A stretch of 32,645 nucleotides of DNA from Blastocatellia bacterium (GTDB taxonomy: Bacteria > Acidobacteriota > Blastocatellia > UBA7656). Each line of letters begins with the position of its first letter. Position 1 is the first letter of the stretch. A program made the position numbers and the translations under genes. The notes beneath the pieces are model-generated. The model had not been told where the DNA came from. It saw only the letters and a list, made by a program, of their open reading frames with translations, and made no database searches. Positions 1 to 8,024 of this stretch are shown piece by piece. The stretch covers positions 1 to 32,645 of the forward strand of contig JAHFUG010000015.1 in the NCBI GenBank assembly GCA_023265195.1. The letters are read 5' to 3'.

Positions 1-19
1 GGTCTGAAGTTCCTTACTT

Positions 20-48
20 ATCGGTGTTCATCGGTGTTCATCGGTGGC
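20..48. repeat. Short tandem repeat of a 10-bp unit
   Basis: The unit atcggtgttc occurs at 20-29 and 30-39, followed by a partial third copy (atcggtggc) at 40-48. It lies in the non-coding lead-in to dusB. No function can be assigned. Confidence 0.6.
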
Positions 49-103
49 TGACAGAAAACACAACATTCACCACACTGCAAGCCGCGTGTTAAACTTTGCC
101 GGT

Positions 104-1105
104 ATGTCTGAACTCCAGCGCATCAATATCGCCGGCGTGACGATAGAACCCAACCTCGTCCTCGCGCCGATGGCGGGCGTGACCGACTCGTCGTTTCGCC
201 GGCTTATCAAAGAACTGGGAGGCGTTGGCCTGATCGTAACCGAATTCATATCCGTGGAGGGCCTCACGCGAGGAAACCTCCGCACGCATCGAATGATGAA
301 GTTCCTCGCCGAAGAACGTCCTCTCTCGATACAAATATTCGGCTACGATCCCGTCCGGATGGCCGAGGCCGCCGAAATCATCCAGGAGTCAGGCGCGGAC
401 ATCGTTGACATAAACTGCGGTTGTCCCGCAAAGAAAGTGGTGAAAGGAGGCGGAGGCTCGTCGCTGCTGCGGGATTTGCCTCAGATGGAGAGGATTCTGA
501 AGGCGGTGGTTCAGGCGGTGTCGATCCCGGTGACGATGAAGATACGGATCGGGTGGGACGACGCGACCGTGAACGCCGTGGAAGTCGCTCGAGTCATCGA
601 AGGATGCGGCGGGAAAATGGTCGCCATCCACGGCCGAACGCGAGTTCAAGGTTATAGCGGACGCGCAAATTGGGATGTGATCGCAGCCGTGAAACGGGCC
701 GTATCAATTCCAGTGGTCGGCTGCGGAGACGTCACGACACCGTCCAGCGCGTTGGATCGTTTGCGCGAGACGGGCGTTGATGGAGTGATGATAGGCCGCG
801 GCGCCATATCGAATCCGTGGATTTTCAGGCAGACCTCGGAGCTAATGCGGTCCATCGAGCCCTACGCCCCCTCTCTCCTGGAGAAACAACGCGTCTTGCA
901 TCGTTACCACGATCTGCTACGCGGCGAGCTGCCCGAGCGCGCTCTTGCGGGCAAACTGAAACAAATGTGTGGCTACTTCACGCATGGCCTTCCAGGAGGC
1001 GCGCGCCTCCGCGAATCGGTTTTTCATTCACAGACGATCTCCGAGATATTCGGCCACATCGACCTGTACTTCTCGACGATGATGGCCAGAAGCGCGATTG
1101 CCTGA
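104..1105 (+). CDS. dusB: tRNA-dihydrouridine synthase (DusB-like)
   Basis: FMN-dependent enzyme that reduces uridine to 5,6-dihydrouridine in the tRNA D-loop, using NADPH, in the cytoplasm. The protein is 333 aa from the ATG at 104. The N-terminal TIM barrel begins with NLVLAPMAGVTDSSFRRL, which contacts FMN. The family signature DINCGCPAKK carries the catalytic cysteine (C107). Further barrel motifs are VTMKIRIGWDD, AIHGRTRVQGYSG (conserved His) and GVMIGRGAISNPW (phosphate binding). The C-terminal part is the helical tRNA-binding domain. The frame is open upstream to 44, but conserved sequence begins near ELQRINIAGVTI, so the ATG at 104 is preferred. No strong Shine-Dalgarno is visible. 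The paralogue assignment (B rather than A or C) rests on motif likeness. Confidence 0.9.
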   Translation: MSELQRINIAGVTIEPNLVLAPMAGVTDSSFRRLIKELGGVGLIVTEFISVEGLTRGNLRTHRMMKFLAEERPLSIQIFGYDPVRMAEAAEIIQESGADIVDINCGCPAKKVVKGGGGSSLLRDLPQMERILKAVVQAVSIPVTMKIRIGWDDATVNAVEVARVIEGCGGKMVAIHGRTRVQGYSGRANWDVIAAVKRAVSIPVVGCGDVTTPSSALDRLRETGVDGVMIGRGAISNPWIFRQTSELMRSIEPYAPSLLEKQRVLHRYHDLLRGELPERALAGKLKQMCGYFTHGLPGGARLRESVFHSQTISEIFGHIDLYFSTMMARSAIA

Positions 1106-1118
1106 TCTATGATCAGGC
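1100..1118 (+). terminator. Hairpin overlapping the dusB stop codon
   Basis: gcctgatc (1100-1107) and gatcaggc (1111-1118) form a perfect 8-bp stem with a 3-nt loop. It includes the TGA stop at 1103-1105. No immediate T-run follows, so it is at best a weak terminator or an mRNA-stabilising hairpin. Confidence 0.4.
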
Positions 1119-1175
1119 CTGGAGTTTGGCCGTTTTGGCTCCACTCTTGTGCGGCGCCCAGATGAACTAGATCAG

Positions 1176-1223
1176 CAAACATAAAAAAATCACAGGTCGG
1201 GAAGAGGGATTTATCCCTGCTCC
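1176..1223 (+). repeat. Dispersed 48-bp repeat, copy 1
   Basis: This segment matches 14182-14229 at about 43 of 48 positions, with 33 of 35 identical from 1189 on. It contains the near-palindrome agggatttatccct. Both copies read in frame as ITG(R/P)EEGFIPAP, but neither sits in a credible gene. It may be a remnant of a mobile or REP-like element. The rest of the gap 1106-1693 shows only an inverted repeat (1338-1408) and no gene. Confidence 0.6.
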
Positions 1224-1337
1224 TCTCACAAGCAGGTGCGCATCCGCCGGCGGAGGCGTCCGCGAGTTCTATATCACCTGGCAACCGTGACTGTTGAGCG
1301 GGATGGCCACCGAGCATCGCCAAGAAATTGAAATGAT

Positions 1338-1408
1338 GGGCAAGCTGCCCGCCTCTATGAGGACACATTAGCGATCTGTCATGCGTCCGAGGTCAGCACA
1401 GCTTGCCC
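1338..1408. repeat. Inverted repeat in the dusB-polA gap
   Basis: gggcaagctg (1338-1347) and cagcttgccc (1399-1408) are perfect 10-bp arms. Further cctc/gagg complementarity lies inside. No coding sense was found on either strand. It could be a decayed element or a structured RNA. Confidence 0.4.
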
Positions 1409-1693
1409 AACCCTCGCCTCGATCTGGTCTCAGGCACATCCGTTAACCAGCCGAAGTGGCGCATTGAGATACCGGCGCTGCAAGAGCCGTATGCGGCGCT
1501 GTTATGGAGAGAATCGTATGGGATAAACCTGGAGGAGGGCAGACTAGGGAAGCTAGGCCGCAAAGAAGTTCACAGATGAGTCAAGTGTTTTCGGGCCGGA
1601 ACTCGGCGGTATGAGGTCGCTCGCTACCAGCTAGTTCAATTACAGTAAGAGGAAGGAAGCAGGACTGGTTTTGGTGCTGTGATGCTCCCTTCC

Positions 1694-1723
1694 TTGACAC
1701 TCGGAAATCGTGGCCGATAGTAT
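1694..1723 (+). promoter_or_regulatory. Putative sigma-70 promoter of polA (leaderless type)
   Basis: TTGACA at 1694-1699, an 18-nt spacer and TAGTAT at 1718-1723. Transcription would start around 1730, at the ATG at 1731. This favours that ATG over the upstream GTG at 1710, which lies inside the promoter. Confidence 0.45.
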
Positions 1724-1730
1724 CCCCCGC

Positions 1731-4439
1731 ATGCCCCAAGCGAGGAAGAAGCTCTATCTGGTTGACGCAAAGTCACAGATCTACCGCGCTTATTACGCCG
1801 TCCGCCACCTCTCGACCTCGACCGGCATTCCAGTCAACGCGATCTTCGGCTTCACCAACATTCTCCGCAGGCTGATCACCTTGGAGAAGCCTGATTATCT
1901 TGGCGTAATCGATGACGCGCCCGAGCCGACTTTTCGGCACGAAGCGTTCGAGCGCTACAAGGCGACGCGGGCGAAGATGCCCGACGATCTGATCCCTCAG
2001 CTTCCTTACATCGATCAAGTTTGCAAAGTTCTCAGATGCCCGGTAATTGAAGCAGCCGGTTTCGAAGCCGACGACATAATCGGCGCTCTGGCGAAGCAGG
2101 CCGTGGAAGCCGGGTTGGACGTCGTTATCGTGACCAACGACAAGGACATGAGCCAGCTCGTCGACGATCACATCAAGATACTGCGCACGGACCGCAGCAA
2201 CGCTACAACGATCATGGACGCCGCCGCAGTCGAAGAGAAGTTCGGCGTCAGGCCCGATCAAATAGTCGATCTGCTCGGTCTGTGGGGTGACACTTCCGAC
2301 AACATACCCGGCGCGCCCGGAGTCGGCGAGAAGGGAGCAAAGCAGATAATTCAAGAGTTCGGTTCAATAGAAGAGGCGATCTCCCGAGCCGGCGAAATCA
2401 GCCGAAAGTCCTATCGCGAGAGCCTTCAGAACAACGCCGATCTGATTCGTCAATCGCGCGAGCTTGCGCGAATTCGCATCGATGTGCCGGTCGAGCTTGA
2501 CCTCAGCACTTTGGTTCTCGAGGAGCCCGATCGCGCCGCCGCCTATCGGCTATTCTCCGAACTCGAGTTCACTCAACTCAAAAAGGAATTCGAAGACGCC
2601 GCGAATTATGACACAGACGCGCCGGCGTCATCGCAAGCCCAGCCGGTCTCTACGAACGATTACTGCCGCGTAACCACCCGAGTGGAGTTGGAGCAGCTCA
2701 TCGAATCGCTGTGGGAGAGCGACAGCGCCGGCCTAGCGGTTGCCGAGAGCGCCGAAAGATTGGAAGGCATCGCGGTCTCTCAGCGCCCAGGATCCGCGGC
2801 GCTGATAGATATCACTGGATTCGATCAGTCGGCGGACCCGGTCGCGCTGATCAGGGAGTTCCTTGAGAACGGTCTCGTCGGGAAGTCGATTCACGATTGG
2901 AAGGGGATGCTCGCCGTGCTCGACCGCTATTGCGCGCGAGACCGCGCCCGTGCCGGAAGAAGCGACGGCCGGCTAGTCGACTTTAAAGCTTCGATTCGAA
3001 TTGAAGCCGTGCGAGACGACACGATGCTCGCTTCGTACCTTCTCGACCCGAACCGCTCCAGCTATCAACTGGCCGATATGGCGCGAGAGCATCTTCGCGT
3101 CGAGATGAGCGACGCATTAGAGGGCTTCGACGCACTTGGCTCTCGCACCGTTCAAGCCGCGGATCTGACCGCACGGCTGGCGCCGGTTCTCGATTCGCGT
3201 TTGAAAGAGGCCGGGCTGGAAAAGGTATACCGCGAGATCGAGCTGCCTCTGGTGGAGATTCTCTTCGAAATGGAACAGACCGGCGTGTTGATCGACGTTA
3301 TGAAGCTAAGAGAAGCCGGGCTTGAGATGGAGGAAGAGCTGGCGGGACTCACGGCCAAGATATATGAGCTCGCGGGAGAGAGCTTCAACATAAACTCGAC
3401 GGTTCAGTTGGGCGAGATATTCGAAAAGCTCAACTTCGGAGCCGGGCGCAAGACAAAGACGGGGCGCATCTCGACTTCGGCCGACGTGCTTGAAGAACTC
3501 GCCACCAAGTACGAACTGCCTCGGTTGATCATCGAGTATCGCGAGACCGCCAAGCTGAAAAACACTTACGTGGACGCGCTGCCTAAGCTGATCAATCCGC
3601 GAACGGGCCGGCTGCACACGACGCTCAATCAAGCGGTCGCGGCGACGGGCCGTCTCTCGTCCACCAATCCAAATCTTCAGAACATTCCGATACGATCCGA
3701 GATGGGCCGCCGAATTCGCGCGGCGTTCGTCGCCTCGCCCGGCCATCTCTTGATGTCGGCGGACTATTCGCAGATCGAGTTGAGAATCTTCGCCCACATA
3801 ACCGGCGATCCGGTGATGACGGAGGCTTTCAATAAGGGCGACGACATTCACGCTCGAACGGCTCGCGCGGTTTTCGGCGCTAAGACGAAGGAACAGGAAG
3901 CCGAGTTCCGGCGCGTGGCTAAGATCGTGAACTTTGCTATTGCGTATGACATCGGCCCGTTTGGATTGGCGCAGAGGACGGGGCTTTCGCGCGCGGAGGC
4001 GAAGGCCGCCATCGAAAATTACTACAAGACGTATACCGGCGTGCGGCGGTACATGGAAGAGACGCCGGAGCAGGTGCGAAAGACCGGCGTGGTTCGAACC
4101 ATCTTCGGCCGCACTCGGCCTATACCCGATATCAATAACCGCAATCACAACCTCCGCGCGCGCGCCGAACGCGAGGCCATCAACGCGCCTATTCAAGGGA
4201 CGGCGGCGGATTTGGTGAAGATCGCGATGATTCGGGTCCGCAACCGGCTGCGAACGGAAAAACTCGCCGCTCGGATGACGCTGCAGGTTCACGATGAATT
4301 GCTTCTCGAAACGCCTGAAGCCGAAGCAGCCCGCACAGCCGAAGTTGTTCGCGAAGAGATGGAAAACGTTCACAAGCTTGCCGTGCCTCTTCTAGTCGAC
4401 GTGCACGTTGGAAAGAATTGGATGGAAGCCAAGCCATGA
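1731..4439 (+). CDS. polA: DNA polymerase I
   Basis: Fills gaps and removes RNA primers during replication and repair. The protein is about 902 aa from the ATG at 1731; a GTG at 1710 would add 7 residues. Order of domains: N-terminal 5'-3' exonuclease (DAKSQIYRAYYAVR, GFEADDIIGALA, TNDKDMSQLV, GLWGDTSDNIPGAPGVGEKGA), a 3'-5' exonuclease-like domain, then the family A polymerase. Polymerase motif A is DYSQIELRIFAHITGD, motif B is RRVAKIVNFAIAYDIGPFGL and motif C is LQVHDELLLE. The proofreading domain looks inactive, because the usual FDTETD motif is replaced by LAVAES. In motif B the glycine after the conserved tyrosine is Asp, and NFG is NFA. The stop overlaps the start of the Sco gene (ATGA). 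Confidence 0.96.
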   Translation: MPQARKKLYLVDAKSQIYRAYYAVRHLSTSTGIPVNAIFGFTNILRRLITLEKPDYLGVIDDAPEPTFRHEAFERYKATRAKMPDDLIPQLPYIDQVCKVLRCPVIEAAGFEADDIIGALAKQAVEAGLDVVIVTNDKDMSQLVDDHIKILRTDRSNATTIMDAAAVEEKFGVRPDQIVDLLGLWGDTSDNIPGAPGVGEKGAKQIIQEFGSIEEAISRAGEISRKSYRESLQNNADLIRQSRELARIRIDVPVELDLSTLVLEEPDRAAAYRLFSELEFTQLKKEFEDAANYDTDAPASSQAQPVSTNDYCRVTTRVELEQLIESLWESDSAGLAVAESAERLEGIAVSQRPGSAALIDITGFDQSADPVALIREFLENGLVGKSIHDWKGMLAVLDRYCARDRARAGRSDGRLVDFKASIRIEAVRDDTMLASYLLDPNRSSYQLADMAREHLRVEMSDALEGFDALGSRTVQAADLTARLAPVLDSRLKEAGLEKVYREIELPLVEILFEMEQTGVLIDVMKLREAGLEMEEELAGLTAKIYELAGESFNINSTVQLGEIFEKLNFGAGRKTKTGRISTSADVLEELATKYELPRLIIEYRETAKLKNTYVDALPKLINPRTGRLHTTLNQAVAATGRLSSTNPNLQNIPIRSEMGRRIRAAFVASPGHLLMSADYSQIELRIFAHITGDPVMTEAFNKGDDIHARTARAVFGAKTKEQEAEFRRVAKIVNFAIAYDIGPFGLAQRTGLSRAEAKAAIENYYKTYTGVRRYMEETPEQVRKTGVVRTIFGRTRPIPDINNRNHNLRARAEREAINAPIQGTAADLVKIAMIRVRNRLRTEKLAARMTLQVHDELLLETPEAEAARTAEVVREEMENVHKLAVPLLVDVHVGKNWMEAKP

Positions 4440-5440
4440 GCCGCGCCGCGCTAAGATCGGCGCCGCCCCTGCACTGGTGGAAGATGTACGGTCGGCTCTC
4501 CGTGGCCGTCATACCAGACTCGATATACTCGAAAGATCGCGAGGCTCCAAGAGGAGCGGCCACGGAGGGCCGCCCGTACATTGCTTTTCTGCTATCGCTA
4601 TCCCTTGGTTGCGTTCTTGCTGCATGTAAATCGCCTGGCGCGGCAGGCGCAACCCGTTATGACTTGAAGGGCAAGGTCGTGTCCTTCGACAAAGCCGCTC
4701 GCCAAATCACGATCGCTCACGATGAGATACCCGGTTATATGGATGCGATGACGATGCCGTTCACGGTTAAGGATGACTGGGTGTACGGCGAACTAGCCGA
4801 TGGAGACCGCATTCAAGCGGCGTTGGTGGTTTCAGGAGGTAAGTCCTGGCTGGAAGAGGTCGTCGTGTCGCGATTGGAGAGCGCGGGCGGCGCGGAATCC
4901 GGCAAGACAGGTTTGCGGCTGCCGGAGCCCGGAGATTCGATCCCTAGTTTTTCGCTCATCAATCAAGACGGCAAGCCGATACACATCGCGGACTATCACG
5001 GACGAGCGCTGCTGATCACGTTCATTTACACTCGGTGTCCGCTGCCGGATTATTGTCCGCTGATGACCGCAAATTTCGCCGCGATCGATCGGGCCTTGAC
5101 GGGCAATCCTCGGCTCGCTGACGCGACTCATTTGATCAGCATAACGATCGATCCCGAGTACGATTCACCCGGAGTGCTTCGCGCATACGGCTCGAAGTAC
5201 GCCGGCGGGTTCGAACACTGGGAATTCGCAACGGGCTCGGCCGATGAAGTGAAGGCCGCTGCAAACTGGTGCGGGCTGAGTTACTGGCCGGAGAACGGCC
5301 AGATAATCCATGCGCTCAGCACCGTTTTGATTGGGCCGGACGGCAAGGTGATCAAGCTGTTCCGAGGTAACGATTGGAAGGTGGAGGATGTCCTGGCCGA
5401 AATAAGCAAAAGCATGTATTCGCGCGGCAGCGTTGGTTGA
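4436..5440 (+). CDS. Sco1/SenC-family lipoprotein with a CusF-like copper-binding domain
   Basis: Likely a periplasm-facing copper chaperone or thiol-disulfide protein serving cytochrome oxidase assembly. The protein is 334 aa from the ATG at 4436, which overlaps the polA stop. Residues 49-64 form a hydrophobic stretch ending in lipobox VLAAC (C64). A CusF-like segment follows (about 73-135, HDEIPGYMDAMTMPF). The Sco thioredoxin fold (about 155-330) has TRCPLPDYCPLM, with C201 and C207 in a CxxxxxC spacing instead of CxxxC, plus conserved H292. Residues 17-48 are encoded by an in-frame palindromic element (4485-4580). Without it the N-terminus would read as a normal lipoprotein signal. The real start could therefore be 4436, or the ATG at 4484 at the element boundary. 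The next gene encodes a separate CusF-like lipoprotein. Confidence 0.85.
   Translation: MSRAALRSAPPLHWWKMYGRLSVAVIPDSIYSKDREAPRGAATEGRPYIAFLLSLSLGCVLAACKSPGAAGATRYDLKGKVVSFDKAARQITIAHDEIPGYMDAMTMPFTVKDDWVYGELADGDRIQAALVVSGGKSWLEEVVVSRLESAGGAESGKTGLRLPEPGDSIPSFSLINQDGKPIHIADYHGRALLITFIYTRCPLPDYCPLMTANFAAIDRALTGNPRLADATHLISITIDPEYDSPGVLRAYGSKYAGGFEHWEFATGSADEVKAAANWCGLSYWPENGQIIHALSTVLIGPDGKVIKLFRGNDWKVEDVLAEISKSMYSRGSVG
4485..4580. repeat. 96-bp palindromic element inserted in the Sco gene
   Basis: Arms 4485-4508 and 4557-4580 (24 nt each) are reverse complements at 22 of 24 positions, with ends tgtac...gtaca and a 48-nt centre. The length is exactly 32 codons, so the Sco frame stays open. 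Read from either strand, the boundary encodes MYGR(L/P)SVA. This resembles the protein-coding palindromic elements known from Rickettsia in behaviour, though not by demonstrated homology. Confidence 0.75.
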
Positions 5441-5473
5441 GTGGATCGCGTTCGATGAAGGAGATCGGTGAAT

Positions 5474-5803
5474 ATGAGCAATTCGAATTGGAAAAATCGG
5501 GCCGCGCTGGCTCTAATGGCTGGTCTGATCTTTTGTATTGTGGGCTCTTCCTGCCGCCATAACAAACCGCCAGCGAACGCGGCGGTTCATCACGGAGTCG
5601 GGGTCATCGAGTCAATAGATAAAGAGAACTCGATGGTTCAGATCAATCACGAAGACATCCCGGGTTACATGCCCGCGATGAACATGCCTTTTCACGTGAA
5701 GAACAAGGCGCTGCTCGATTCGGTGCAGGCCGGCGATAAGGTCGAGTTCACGCTTAAGGACTCAGAAAAAGGAATGGTGGTAATCGAGATCAAGAAGAAG
5801 TAG
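5474..5803 (+). CDS. CusF-like copper-binding lipoprotein
   Basis: Small predicted periplasmic copper-binding protein of 109 aa. The N-terminus is positively charged (NWKNR), then hydrophobic, ending in lipobox IVGSSC, so it is probably lipid-anchored. The mature part has the CusF-type motif HEDIPGYMPAMNMPF, rich in His and Met as expected of Cu(I) ligands, followed by a beta-barrel-like stretch GDKVEFTLKDSEKGMVVIEI. The Shine-Dalgarno aaggag at 5458-5463 is spaced correctly for the ATG at 5474, better than for the GTG at 5468. The same domain is embedded in the Sco protein immediately upstream, so the two probably form one copper-handling unit. It ends 7 nt from the convergent threonine synthase gene. 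Confidence 0.85.
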   Translation: MSNSNWKNRAALALMAGLIFCIVGSSCRHNKPPANAAVHHGVGVIESIDKENSMVQINHEDIPGYMPAMNMPFHVKNKALLDSVQAGDKVEFTLKDSEKGMVVIEIKKK

Positions 5804-5810
5804 CCGGCAT

Positions 5811-7142
5811 TCATATCCCGAGCTTATTCCTTATGGCCTGCTTATCGGCGGCCGCGTGTACCGGGAGATTGCGGAAGCTCCCGGGGACGAGCCTCTCCCC
5901 AGCACCGTCGTCGAATTTCAGCGCTCCTTTATGGTAATCGACTGTGTAGTCAGGATCCTTCAACAGATTCCCCGTTAGAACACATACGACCGAATCATCA
6001 CGTCCGATCTTTCCCGAAGAAGTCAGCTTCTTGACGCCCGCGACCGTGGCGGCGGAGGCCGGTTCGCAACCGATTCCGTCTCGGCCTATCACCGCCTTTG
6101 CGTCGGCGATCTCATCTTCGGTGACCCGCTCGACAACGCCGTCAGTCAGCGCCAATGTTCTAAGCGCCTTCTTCCAGGAAACCGGGTTTCCGATTCGAAT
6201 CGCCGTAGCGAGCGTCGATGGATGCGGGTTGGAAATCAAGCGCGACCGATCCGATGAGTTGAATAGCGAAAAGAATGGCGACGCTCCTTCGGCTTGAATC
6301 ACGGCGAGCCGCGGGATGCGGCCGATGAATCCGAGATCGTGCAATTCCTTAAGCGCCTTTCCGAACGCCGAGGTGTTGCCGAGATTGCCGCCGGGAACGA
6401 TGATCCAGTCGGGCGCAAGCCATCCGAGCTGTTCCATCATCTCGATGATAATGGCCTTCTGACCCTCCAGCCTGAACGGGTTCATCGAGTTCAGCAGGTA
6501 CAGATCGGTCTCCAGCGCAAGCTCGCGGACTATTCGCATGGCGTCGTCGAAGCTTCCTTCGATTTCAATCACCGTTGCCCCGTAGTCGAGCGCCTGCGAC
6601 AGCTTGCCGGAAGCAACGTGACCGGCCGGAATGAACACGTAAGCGCGCATATTGGCGCGAGCCGCATAAGCAGCCATCGACGCCGATGTATTCCCCGTCG
6701 AAGCGCACGCGACCGCGGTTGCGCCCAGCACGTTGGCCTGACTCACGCCGGCGGTCATGCCGTTATCTTTGAAAGAGCCGGTCGGGTTCATTCCCTGATG
6801 CTTCAATCGAATCGAATCGAGCCCCGAATATTCCGCGGAGCGCGAGGCTTCGTAGATCGGAGTATTGCCCTCGCCCAGCGTGACGATCTTGGCGGAGTCT
6901 TCGATGAATGGCAGCAACTCGCGGTAACGCCAGACGCCGCTTCTGTCTTCGGCTCGACCCGACGTCCTACGGTTCAAGAATCTCTGTTTCACATCGGCGG
7001 CGGGCTCGGAACGCCAGTCGTAGTCCACGTCCAAGAGCTCCCCGCACTGGCGGCATAGATAGATGCGCTCCTCGATCGGATATCGAGCAGAGCAGGATTC
7101 ACTGGAGCATCCGAGGATTGCCAACGGCCGAGAGGTGTTCAT
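5811..7142 (-). CDS. thrC: Threonine synthase
   Basis: PLP-dependent enzyme converting O-phospho-L-homoserine to threonine. The protein is 443 aa from the ATG at 7142. The N-terminus has a cysteine-rich segment (CSSESCSARYP ... YLCRQCGELLD) resembling the zinc-ribbon start of this threonine synthase subfamily. The PLP lysine lies in GMNPTGSFKDNGMTAG (K125). Further fold type II motifs are ACASTGNTSASMAAYAAR and VPGGNLGNTSAFGKAL. The frame remains open to a TTG at 7205, but conserved sequence starts after 7142. No Shine-Dalgarno is seen at 7142. It lies 55 nt downstream of the PilZ gene on the same strand and may be co-transcribed. Confidence 0.93.
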   Translation of the reverse strand: MNTSRPLAILGCSSESCSARYPIEERIYLCRQCGELLDVDYDWRSEPAADVKQRFLNRRTSGRAEDRSGVWRYRELLPFIEDSAKIVTLGEGNTPIYEASRSAEYSGLDSIRLKHQGMNPTGSFKDNGMTAGVSQANVLGATAVACASTGNTSASMAAYAARANMRAYVFIPAGHVASGKLSQALDYGATVIEIEGSFDDAMRIVRELALETDLYLLNSMNPFRLEGQKAIIIEMMEQLGWLAPDWIIVPGGNLGNTSAFGKALKELHDLGFIGRIPRLAVIQAEGASPFFSLFNSSDRSRLISNPHPSTLATAIRIGNPVSWKKALRTLALTDGVVERVTEDEIADAKAVIGRDGIGCEPASAATVAGVKKLTSSGKIGRDDSVVCVLTGNLLKDPDYTVDYHKGALKFDDGAGERLVPGSFRNLPVHAAADKQAIRNKLGI

Positions 7143-7197
7143 GAATTTCAGGTTAAATCGGATCCGAGGTGGTAAACAAGAAGAATGGAACGTCTGT

Positions 7198-7671
7198 TCA
7201 TTCAACGGTGTGGCCGGCTACCAGCGCTTCCCAGGCTTCGCTTTGCTCGACCAGTTTTAGTCCGGCCTTGTGTTGCCCGCCGTCGCTCCAGACAACCTCG
7301 ACAATGGCGGTCAATTCTATCCCGTAGTCGGGAACGAAGACTTTAAGTACGGCGCCTTGGTCCATTTCGTGCGCGGTTCGCAGCCGCAGCCCCGACCTGC
7401 TTACCTCGTCGATCGTCATCTCCTCGGAGAATGGAACGAGGTGGGACGTGGCCCCCTCTACGCGCGCCTTTATGGAGACGGCCGCCCGCGGTTCTTTCCG
7501 CCGGTCCTCGTCCCGCTCATCCATCTCGTTGGCTTCGGCAAGCAGGTCGTCGTAGCACCCGGGACAGACCAGGCGATACCCAAGACCAGCCACCGAAGCC
7601 ATCTCGGGCATGTGAGCTATATCGAGAAGCTGGCTTGCTCTTTCACCACATCGGTCGCAGATGCCCGACAT
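7198..7671 (-). CDS. Zinc-ribbon PilZ-domain protein
   Basis: Predicted c-di-GMP-responsive cytoplasmic protein of 157 aa. The first ~45 residues hold two CxxC pairs (CDRCGE and CPGCYD), a likely zinc ribbon. A PilZ domain follows at about residues 57-150: the arginine motif is RRKEPR, and the second motif reads DEVSRSGLRL, giving ExSxxG in place of the usual (D/N)xSxxG. Whether it still binds c-di-GMP is therefore uncertain. It lies upstream of thrC on the same strand, with no obvious functional link. Other PilZ domains occur at 24486-25634, and the pilus operon lies at 14.9-21.1 kb. Confidence 0.75.
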   Translation of the reverse strand: MSGICDRCGERASQLLDIAHMPEMASVAGLGYRLVCPGCYDDLLAEANEMDERDEDRRKEPRAAVSIKARVEGATSHLVPFSEEMTIDEVSRSGLRLRTAHEMDQGAVLKVFVPDYGIELTAIVEVVWSDGGQHKAGLKLVEQSEAWEALVAGHTVE

Positions 7672-8024
7672 ATACCAGTAGCTCCTTGCGCAGACCCAAG
7701 GGCGAGTCTGGAGCGAATCCTTTATTCGTTAGACGTCTCTTTCGCGATCTGGCTCATTTCGATGCGCCCAGTATATTCAGAATCGTTATTCGACTCAATA
7801 GGAGTTTTGCGGCCGGTCTGGAGTTTGCCAGTCTGGGGTTTGAACGAATGCCTCTGGGAGAGATTGTTCCGGCAGCGCCCTTTTGTCTACCTCGCAGATT
7901 TCGCCCACATGGTTTGGACGGAGTGACCGCAACGGTAAAAGAAGACGTTCGGTGGACGCCGCGCCCGATCAAACAACTTTGCTCGGCGCAGCCAAGAACA
8001 CTATTTGGGTTTGGGAAACGGGCA
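7672..8024. other. Gap without a convincing gene
   Basis: About 350 nt between the divergent PilZ gene and the small plus-strand ORF. Long frames on the plus strand through here lack recognisable motifs and mostly lie antisense to the PilZ gene. I see no clear promoter, repeat or RNA gene. Confidence 0.4.

Noticed and set aside
1024-1368. A 114-aa minus-strand frame downstream of dusB
   Set aside because: It overlaps the dusB 3' end and a dispersed repeat, and shows no conserved motif.
3306-4373. A 355-aa frame antisense to polA
   Set aside because: It is a high-GC shadow of the polymerase domain with no motif of its own.
6294-7058. A 254-aa plus-strand frame antisense to thrC
   Set aside because: It lies wholly opposite a clearly conserved threonine synthase and has no recognisable domain.
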